From: DAIQNV01 sp036788215
GTDB lineage: Bacteria > Planctomycetota > Phycisphaerae > Phycisphaerales > UBA1924
Length of the DNA: 5,343 bases
Direction of reading: 5' to 3'
Assembly (NCBI GenBank): GCA_036788215.1
Contig: DAIQNV010000122.1
Span: 1-5,343 of the forward strand
The notes beneath the pieces were generated by a model. The model saw nothing but the letters and a program-made list of their open reading frames with translations. It did not search any database and was not told the origin of the DNA. Positions 1-5,343 of the stretch are shown piece after piece. The position numbers and the translations under genes were made by a program. Positions within the stretch are counted from its first letter, which is position 1, and every line of letters begins with the position of its first letter.

Positions 1-122
1 CGCCTCTGCCGCTCCAAGCCTCCTCGCGCAACGAGACGAAGTAGAAAGAAGAAACCCGCTTCGCTCCCGCAGCCCCTCTCCTGTCGCTCCGCGACATCCT
101 CTCCCCAGAGGGGCGAGGAAGC
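1..122 (-). repeat. Dispersed two-hairpin repeat, copy A (3' of rlmN)
   Basis: This stretch aligns without gaps to 1555-1676 (constant offset of 1554 bases) with about 105 of 122 bases identical. Similarity stops sharply after base 122 and runs to the window edge on the left, so the copy may be longer. Read on the minus strand it starts 21 bases after the rlmN stop codon. Two stems are visible. The first is 98-106 with 110-118 (9 pairs, one mismatch, 3-base loop). The second is 82-87 (TGTCGC) with 91-96 (GCGACA), a perfect 6-pair stem with a 3-base loop. There is no T-tract after either stem, so it is not a classical intrinsic terminator, but its position just after a stop codon suits a 3'-end or processing element. 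No credible gene lies in it. Confidence 0.85.
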
Positions 123-143
123 CTGGTGCCACGAACACAGCCA

Positions 144-1403
144 TCACCCCCCCGTCGTCAGATCCACAAACTTCCGCCTGCGGATGTGCGCCGCCCCGAG
201 CTGCCCGCACGCCCCCATCATCGCCCGGCCCTTCGTCCGCCGCCGCTTCACGAAGATCCCGTCCTCCGTCAGCCAGCGCATGAAGTCCTCGACCGCCTCC
301 TCCGTCGGAGCGGGCCACGGGGAGTCACGCCTGGGGTTGTAGGGGATCAGGTTCACCAGGCCCCGGGGCGAGCGCACGCCCGGGATGCCCTTGAAGGGCT
401 CGAGGTAGTCAGAAAGCTGCCGCGCGTGCTCCCGCCGGTCGTTCACGCCCGGAATCAGCACGTACTCAAAGCAAATCTTGCGGCTGCCCGAGCGTTCGAG
501 TCCCAGGAGCGCCTCCCGCAGCGCCGCCATGGGCATCGCCCGGTTCACCGGCATGATCTCGTCGCGCACCTCGTCGCTCGGCGCGTTGATGGAGATCGCC
601 AGCCCCAGCCTCCGCCACCCCTCGCGCTTGACGACCTCGTCCAGCTTCCGCAGCCCGTCGATCCGCCCCACGGTGGAGACGGTGATCCGCGACATCGCGA
701 CCCCGCCCCCGTTGTGATCCGCCAGCACGCCGATCGCCCGGATCACCTCGTCGATGTTGTCCATGGGCTCGCCCATGCCCATGAACACGATGTTGTCGAT
801 ATTCGCCCCGAGCACGTGCGTCGCCGCCCACCACTGGCCGACGATCTCCTCCGCCCGAAGCGACCGGATCAGCCCCATCTGCGCCGTCTCGCAGAAGTGG
901 CAGTTCATCGCGCACCCCACCTGGCTCGAGACGCACAAGGTGTGCGTCCGCGTCCCCGTCCGCCCGAGCATCGGGATCACGACGCTCTCGATGTCGAGGT
1001 GCTGGACCCGTTCGTCCTTCGCCAGAACGCCGAGCGGGTGCGCATCCGCCGCCCGGGGCGTCGCCCGCGTCGGCGCCGCCCAGTCCGGCCCGGGCATCCC
1101 GTCGAGGCGCTGCACGAACTTGGTGGTGATGCCCTCGGGCACTTCCTCGTCGAGCCGGTCCACGATGGGCGCGATCCGAGCCCGGGCGATGACCCGCCCC
1201 CGGTCCGCCGTGGCCTCCGTCTTCCCCTCGCGGAACACCTGCTGGTACGCCCGCCGAGCCTGCCCCGCCCCCGCCCCGAGGCGCTCGTGCGCAGCACGCG
1301 TGAACTCCGCCAGGGTCATGCCCAGGGGGTCGATGGGGGGGGATGAGATCGGGGCCTCCGTGGTCACGGGGCGATGGTAGGGGGGGAGAGCAAAGGGCCA
1401 CAT
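144..1403 (-). CDS. rlmN: RlmN/Cfr-family radical SAM 23S rRNA (adenine-2503-C2)-methyltransferase
   Basis: Probable dual-specificity RNA methyltransferase that puts a methyl group on C2 of A2503 in 23S rRNA, acting in the cytoplasm. Numbering from the ATG at 1403 gives 419 residues. The radical-SAM cluster cysteines are C164, C168 and C171 (GCAMNCHFC). C157, in LCVSSQVGC, matches the methyl-carrying cysteine (Cys118 in E. coli), and C399, in ACGQL, matches the second catalytic cysteine (Cys355). GMGEP at 209-213 is the SAM-binding glycine motif, and SINAPSDEVRD (271-281) and NLIPYNP (351-357) are further family signatures. The N-terminal accessory helical domain starts near residue 25. No start has a clear Shine-Dalgarno sequence. 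The ATG at 1403 lies inside an octamer repeat, so the GTG at 1367 is a good alternative; the ATG at 1319 would trim the domain. Residues about 101-136 are an insertion relative to E. coli RlmN. Cfr-like C8 specificity is less likely but not excluded by motifs alone. Confidence 0.93.
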   Translation of the reverse strand: MWPFALPPYHRPVTTEAPISSPPIDPLGMTLAEFTRAAHERLGAGAGQARRAYQQVFREGKTEATADRGRVIARARIAPIVDRLDEEVPEGITTKFVQRLDGMPGPDWAAPTRATPRAADAHPLGVLAKDERVQHLDIESVVIPMLGRTGTRTHTLCVSSQVGCAMNCHFCETAQMGLIRSLRAEEIVGQWWAATHVLGANIDNIVFMGMGEPMDNIDEVIRAIGVLADHNGGGVAMSRITVSTVGRIDGLRKLDEVVKREGWRRLGLAISINAPSDEVRDEIMPVNRAMPMAALREALLGLERSGSRKICFEYVLIPGVNDRREHARQLSDYLEPFKGIPGVRSPRGLVNLIPYNPRRDSPWPAPTEEAVEDFMRWLTEDGIFVKRRRTKGRAMMGACGQLGAAHIRRRKFVDLTTGG

Positions 1404-1443
1404 CGCGAAGGGCCAAAGGGTCCAATAGCCAAAGGGCCAAAGG
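1391..1443. repeat. Octamer repeat array (AGGGCCAA type) at the 5' end of rlmN
   Basis: Units read on the plus strand: AGGGCCAC (1394-1401), a degenerate 7-base unit ATCGCGA (1402-1408), AGGGCCAA (1409-1416), AGGGTCCA (1417-1424), ATAGCCAA (1425-1432), AGGGCCAA (1433-1440), then AGG (1441-1443). The period is eight bases. The array overlaps the ATG at 1403, so the first residues of the longest rlmN reading frame (MWPFA) are repeat-derived. It lies in the leader or promoter region of rlmN, where I see no convincing -35/-10 pair. The function is unknown; similar short arrays are, from memory, scattered in some planctomycete genomes. Confidence 0.7.
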
Positions 1444-1488
1444 CCGGCACGAGGCCGAGCCCCGAGCGGGAGATCGCGCTGGTGCTCT

Positions 1489-1543
1489 GCTCCTTCTCCC
1501 CCTTTGGGGAGAAGTCCGCCCGCAGGGCGGGATGAGGGGCTAC
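1489..1543 (+). repeat. Dispersed two-hairpin repeat, copy C (inverted relative to A and B)
   Basis: Read on the plus strand this matches the reverse complement of 1623-1676. Stem 1 is CTTCTCCCC (1493-1501) with GGGGAGAAG (1506-1514), nine perfect pairs with loop CTTT. After a one-base linker, stem 2 is CCGCCC (1516-1521), loop GCA, GGGCGG (1525-1530). The element ends in GAGGGGCTAC, shared with copy B read on the minus strand. Stem 2 differs from copy B at four of six pairs, yet all pairs are kept. Only the hairpin half of the repeat is clearly present here. With copy B it forms a large imperfect inverted repeat with about 79 bases between the arms. Confidence 0.8.
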
Positions 1544-1554
1544 CTCAAGCGCAG

Positions 1555-1676
1555 CGCCCCCGTCCCTCCAAGCCTCCTCGCGCACCGAGGCTGAGTAGAA
1601 GGCAGAAGGCCGCTCCGCTCCCGTAGCCCCTCTCCTGTCGCTGCGCGACATCCTCTCCCCAAAGGGGAGAGGAAGC
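1555..1676 (-). repeat. Dispersed two-hairpin repeat, copy B (3' of the small membrane-protein gene)
   Basis: Second full copy of the element at 1-122, about 86% identical without gaps. On the minus strand it begins five bases after the stop codon of the 113-residue membrane protein gene, in the same gene-relative orientation as copy A after rlmN. Stem 1 is CCTCTCCCC (1652-1660) with GGGGAGAGG (1664-1672), nine perfect pairs with a 3-base loop. Stem 2 is TGTCGC (1636-1641) with GCGACA (1645-1650). A weaker third stem pairs CCTCG (1576-1580) with CGAGG (1586-1590). There is no T-tract. Together with 1391-1543 it fills the 278 bases between the two minus-strand genes. The short reading frames here look like chance frames in repeat DNA. 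Confidence 0.88.
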
Positions 1677-1681
1677 AGGAA

Positions 1682-2023
1682 TCAGGGCCCGTCCGTCTCC
1701 ACCGCGACCAACGCCGGCCCAAGCGTCGGCCCGGCCGCCGGCTCGGCGTCCTCCCCCACCCCCGCGAACCGGAACCCGGAGAAGTCCGCCTCGGGCACCG
1801 TCTCGAGCGTCCCCGCGAGCGCCGCCGACAGATGGTCCGGCGCCGCGGTCACCACCGCCCAGCACGCCCCACCCGCAAAGGTCAGCATGGGCGTCGCCGC
1901 GACGACCCGGACCACCACCCGCCGGTACCGCGGCGATGCCTGCGCGAGGATCGGGACGAGCCCGACGATGAGGGCCGCAAGACCGGCGAGCGAAAGAACG
2001 ACGGCAAAATCGGGCGCGGGCAT
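1682..2023 (-). CDS. Small two-helix membrane protein, function unknown
   Basis: I do not recognise this 113-residue protein. Two hydrophobic segments are visible, about residues 6-27 and 37-60, joined by a short arginine-rich loop (PRYRR, 31-35). The rest, 61-113, is soluble, acidic and rich in Ala, Pro and Gly. By the positive-inside rule the loop should be cytoplasmic, with both ends outside. The start is well supported: AGGAGG stands four bases before the ATG. The gene lies downstream of the SPFH gene on the same strand, beyond the gap and a leader of about 95 bases, so the two may be co-transcribed and the products may share a membrane complex; that is inference from position. The stop is followed after five bases by repeat copy B. 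It is shorter than NfeD-type SPFH partners and shows none of their features that I can recognise. Confidence 0.72.
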   Translation of the reverse strand: MPAPDFAVVLSLAGLAALIVGLVPILAQASPRYRRVVVRVVAATPMLTFAGGACWAVVTAAPDHLSAALAGTLETVPEADFSGFRFAGVGEDAEPAAGPTLGPALVAVETDGP

Positions 2024-2027
2024 AGCG

Positions 2028-2033
2028 CCTCCT
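2028..2033 (-). promoter_or_regulatory. Strong ribosome binding site of the small membrane-protein gene
   Basis: AGGAGG on the minus strand, followed by CGCT and the ATG at 2023. It is the best Shine-Dalgarno match in the window. It fixes the start and supports this short frame as a real gene over the overlapping frames on both strands. Confidence 0.75.
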
Positions 2034-2067
2034 GGCAGAGTTGAGGGCCGCGGGAGGGAAGTGGATC

Positions 2068-2094
2068 ACCCGGGGCCACCAGCCGGCCCGGGGT
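2068..2094. other. GC-rich hairpin between the SPFH gene and the small membrane-protein gene
   Basis: ACCCGGGGCC (2068-2077) and GGCCCGGGGT (2085-2094) pair at nine of ten positions around a 7-base loop. It sits between the assembly gap and the ribosome binding site of the small gene. There is no T-run on either strand, so it is not a classical terminator. It could be an mRNA stability or attenuation hairpin, or only a by-product of high GC. Confidence 0.35.
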
Positions 2095-2136
2095 CCCGCG
2101 TCGGCCTGTATCGGACGCTCAGGCGGGCGGGTTGAG

Positions 2137-2236
2137 NNNNNNNNNNNNNNNNNNNNNNNNNNNNNNNNNNNNNNNNNNNNNNNNNNNNNNNNNNNNNNNN
2201 NNNNNNNNNNNNNNNNNNNNNNNNNNNNNNNNNNNN
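2137..2236. other. Assembly gap (100 N)
   Basis: Exactly 100 undetermined bases, a size normally used as a placeholder for a gap of unknown length. It removes the C-terminus of the SPFH protein. Frames read through it, including the apparent SPFH stop at 2119, cannot be trusted, because the true length and therefore the frame are unknown. Confidence 0.98.
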
Positions 2237-3711
2237 GCGTTCTCGCCCACGATCCGCAGGAGTTCCACCAGCGCCGCGTTCCCCTTGCCGATCTGCTCAG
2301 CGATCAGCCGGTACGCGTCCGCCTGGGCCTGCGCCTCGATCGTGATCGCCTGCGCCTCCGCCTCCGCCTCGATGATCCGCTTCTGCTGCGCCTGCTCCGC
2401 GATCTGCACCTCGTAGCTGGCGGTCGCGAGGCGCTTCTCTTCCTCCGCCTCCTGCTCGGTGCGGGTCAGCTCCTTGCGCTGCTCCGCCGCCTTCTGCTGC
2501 TCCTGGAAGGTGATCTGCTCCTGCTTCGCGATCTCCCGATCACGCTGCGTCTTCAGGAGGTCCCCCAGGCTCGTCTCGTCGCCCACATCCCCGATGCGCA
2601 CCGCCGAGATCTCGACCCCCACGTCCGCCATCTCCCGCCGGATCATCTCCAAGGACTGGCTCTCCTGCATCGACCGCTGGTTCACATAGTCGAGCGCCTT
2701 CACGCCCTCCGCGTTGTTGCGGAAGACCGCCCGCACCGTCGAGTTCAGCCGGTCCAGCAGGGGAACTCCATCCGAGCCCAGTTCCGCCACCACGATCGGC
2801 GCGTTCCTCGGGTCGATCTTGTATTCGATGCGCACATCGACCGGGAAGGTGAACCCGTCCGAGGTCCGCACCGTGATCGCCCGCTGCTCAAAGTCCGCCT
2901 GCTCGCTCGTCCGCCGGTTGTCCGCCTGGGCCGCGGTGAAGCGGATGATCGTCGTCTTCGTCGAGACCGAGGTGATCTGGTACGCCCGCGTGTTGACGGG
3001 GTACTTGCCGGGTGGCAGGGGGTCCGCCCGCACGCCCTTCTCGCCCGGACGCGCCAGGAGCACCGGCTGGTCACCCTCCAGCACCGTCCGCTCCAGCGTG
3101 GGCTCGGTGCCGAAGTTGCTCTTCAGGACCGCCACCGTCGCCGACTCCACATCCGTCGCATTCACCATCTCGACATTGAAGAGCGCCGTGTTCACGCGGT
3201 ACTTGCCGGGCGTCAGCACGTTGCTCTGAGGCCCCTTGCGCCCCTCCCCCTCGCCCAGGAAGTGGTTCGCGTCCTCCAGCATCTTCTTAAAGGAGTCCTT
3301 GTCCACCTCCGGGGCAAAGAGCTGCCCCGCGTCCAGGGGCAGCCCGTCCCGCGCCTCCACCAGCCCCACCTTGTCCGCCGGCACCTCGATCAGCGCCACC
3401 GTCGACACCTCGTAAATCACCGGCCAGTACCCAAAGTGCCACCCGGGGGGCAGGATGTCCGCCTGAACCCCCATCTGGCCATCGGTGGCGATGATCCGCC
3501 CCCCGGGCAGGCGCGGGCCCAGCGCGTTCTTGGTCACGATCCCCACCCGGTCCGCCGCCACGTACACCAGCGACGAGAACGGGACGAACGCCACGATCAC
3601 CACAACGCCCGCGATGATCCCGGGCACCCGGAACGCCGGCGGAGCCCGGAACGATGCGATGATCAGCGTGAGGCCCAGGAAGATCCCGAGTAGAAGCACA
3701 GCCATGGTCAT
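2237..3711 (-). CDS. SPFH/band-7 (flotillin/prohibitin-like) membrane protein, C-terminus lost in gap
   Basis: About 491 residues are readable before the gap. Two N-terminal membrane segments (about 4-20 and 30-51) anchor the protein. Residues 52-250 hold three similar beta-rich modules, each with an LxPG turn: ILPPGWHFG (86-94), LTPGKYRVN (166-174) and LPPGKYPVN (232-240). The SPFH domain follows at about 252-375, with VDVRIEYKI (291-299) and VGVEISAVRIGDV (364-376) typical of the family. A long Glu/Gln/Ala-rich coiled coil runs from about 385 to 475 (EAEAEAQAITIEAQAQADAY region). SPFH proteins oligomerise on membranes and organise microdomains or proteases; the specific role here is unknown. 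The ATG at 3711 is preceded by GGGGGG at a suitable distance; an ATG two codons later is possible. Beyond the gap, 2136-2119 would give LNPPA and a stop, which could be the true end but is unproven. Expected full length is about 500-550 residues. The gene is divergent from asnS. Confidence 0.88.
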
Positions 3712-3852
3712 GGTGATCCCCCCTTACAGGTCATGCGGACAGTTCCCTCACGAAGTGTAGGGAGCGCGGGCTCGGGGATTTCAGGTGGCGCTACGATCAC
3801 CGCCGTCGTTCGGGACGGCCGGGTCCGGAAGTGTGCTGACGGGAGTGGCGCG
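3712..3852. promoter_or_regulatory. Divergent intergenic region between the SPFH gene and asnS
   Basis: Both genes must be transcribed outward from these 141 bases unless they are read from farther away. No strong -35/-10 pair is visible. TACACT on the minus strand (3754-3759) is a weak -10 candidate for the SPFH gene. TACGAT (3792-3797) is a weak -10 candidate for asnS. A small hairpin, GCCGTC (3802-3807) with GACGGC (3814-3819), lies in the presumed asnS leader. GGGAG (3841-3845) is the likely asnS ribosome binding site. I see no T-box-like structure. Confidence 0.4.

Positions 3853-5343
<1,491 letters not shown>

Noticed and set aside
126..1346. Long plus-strand open frame across rlmN (406 codons)
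   Set aside because: It is antisense to the well-supported rlmN, and its Arg/Pro/His-rich composition is typical of chance open frames in high-GC DNA.
1343..1651. Short frames in the repeat region between rlmN and the small membrane-protein gene
   Set aside because: They are encoded by the dispersed and octamer repeats on both strands; no ribosome binding site or domain.
1652..1672. Classical intrinsic terminator at stem 1 of copy B
   Set aside because: The stem is strong, but no T-tract follows it on either strand, so it is annotated as part of the repeat.
1489..1676. CRISPR array or insertion sequence
   Set aside because: There are no regular identical repeats with spacers, no cas genes, no transposase, and no target-site duplication that I can see.
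2041..3693. Long plus-strand open frame across the SPFH gene and the gap
   Set aside because: It is antisense to a clear SPFH gene, Arg/His/Leu-rich without motifs, and runs through 100 N.
3733..3852. N-terminal extension of AsnRS from the upstream ATG
   Set aside because: The 40 extra residues do not resemble AsnRS, and the ATG at 3853 has a suitable GGGAG upstream and matches the family start.
3712..3852. T-box or amino-acid-responsive leader for asnS
   Set aside because: The leader is too short, with only one 6-pair hairpin, and no T-box motif is visible.

Overview
The window is high-GC bacterial DNA (roughly two thirds G+C by eye). It holds four protein genes, one 100-N assembly gap, and an unusual amount of short structured repeat DNA for 5.3 kb. 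The organism cannot be fixed from the sequence alone. The GC content, the style of the AsnRS and RlmN proteins, and the octamer repeats (AGCCACGR, AGGGCCAA) remind me of Planctomycetota, perhaps Phycisphaerae-like environmental genomes. That is recollection, not a search result. The run of exactly 100 N suggests a draft or metagenome scaffold.

Layout, left to right. Positions 1-122 are a dispersed repeat (copy A), just beyond the stop codon of rlmN. rlmN (144-1403, minus strand) encodes a radical-SAM 23S rRNA A2503 methyltransferase. Positions 1391-1443 are an octamer repeat (AGGGCCAA type) lying over its apparent start codon. Positions 1489-1543 are an inverted relative of the dispersed repeat (copy C), and 1555-1676 are a second full copy (copy B). 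Positions 1682-2023 (minus) encode a small two-helix membrane protein with a very good ribosome binding site. Positions 2137-2236 are the gap. Positions 2237-3711 (minus) encode a large SPFH/band-7 membrane protein whose C-terminus is lost in the gap. A 141-base divergent intergenic region follows. Then comes asnS (3853-5343, plus), asparaginyl-tRNA synthetase, whose stop codon is the last base of the window.

The SPFH gene and the small membrane-protein gene probably form one transcription unit, with SPFH first. rlmN follows on the same strand but is separated from it by 278 bases of repeat-rich DNA. asnS and rlmN are housekeeping translation genes (tRNA charging and rRNA modification). No defence, phage or mobile cassette is visible.

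The most interesting signals are in the repeats. (1) asnS carries an in-frame 87-base inverted repeat made of AGCCACGR octamers, adding 29 residues to a surface-loop position of an essential enzyme without disturbing its motifs. (2) A two-hairpin repeat lies immediately 3' of both rlmN and the small membrane gene in the same orientation. A third, inverted copy keeps the hairpins through compensatory base-pair changes, which points to selection on structure. (3) The octamer arrays at rlmN and asnS share the same format, four 8-base units plus AGG, despite different unit sequences.
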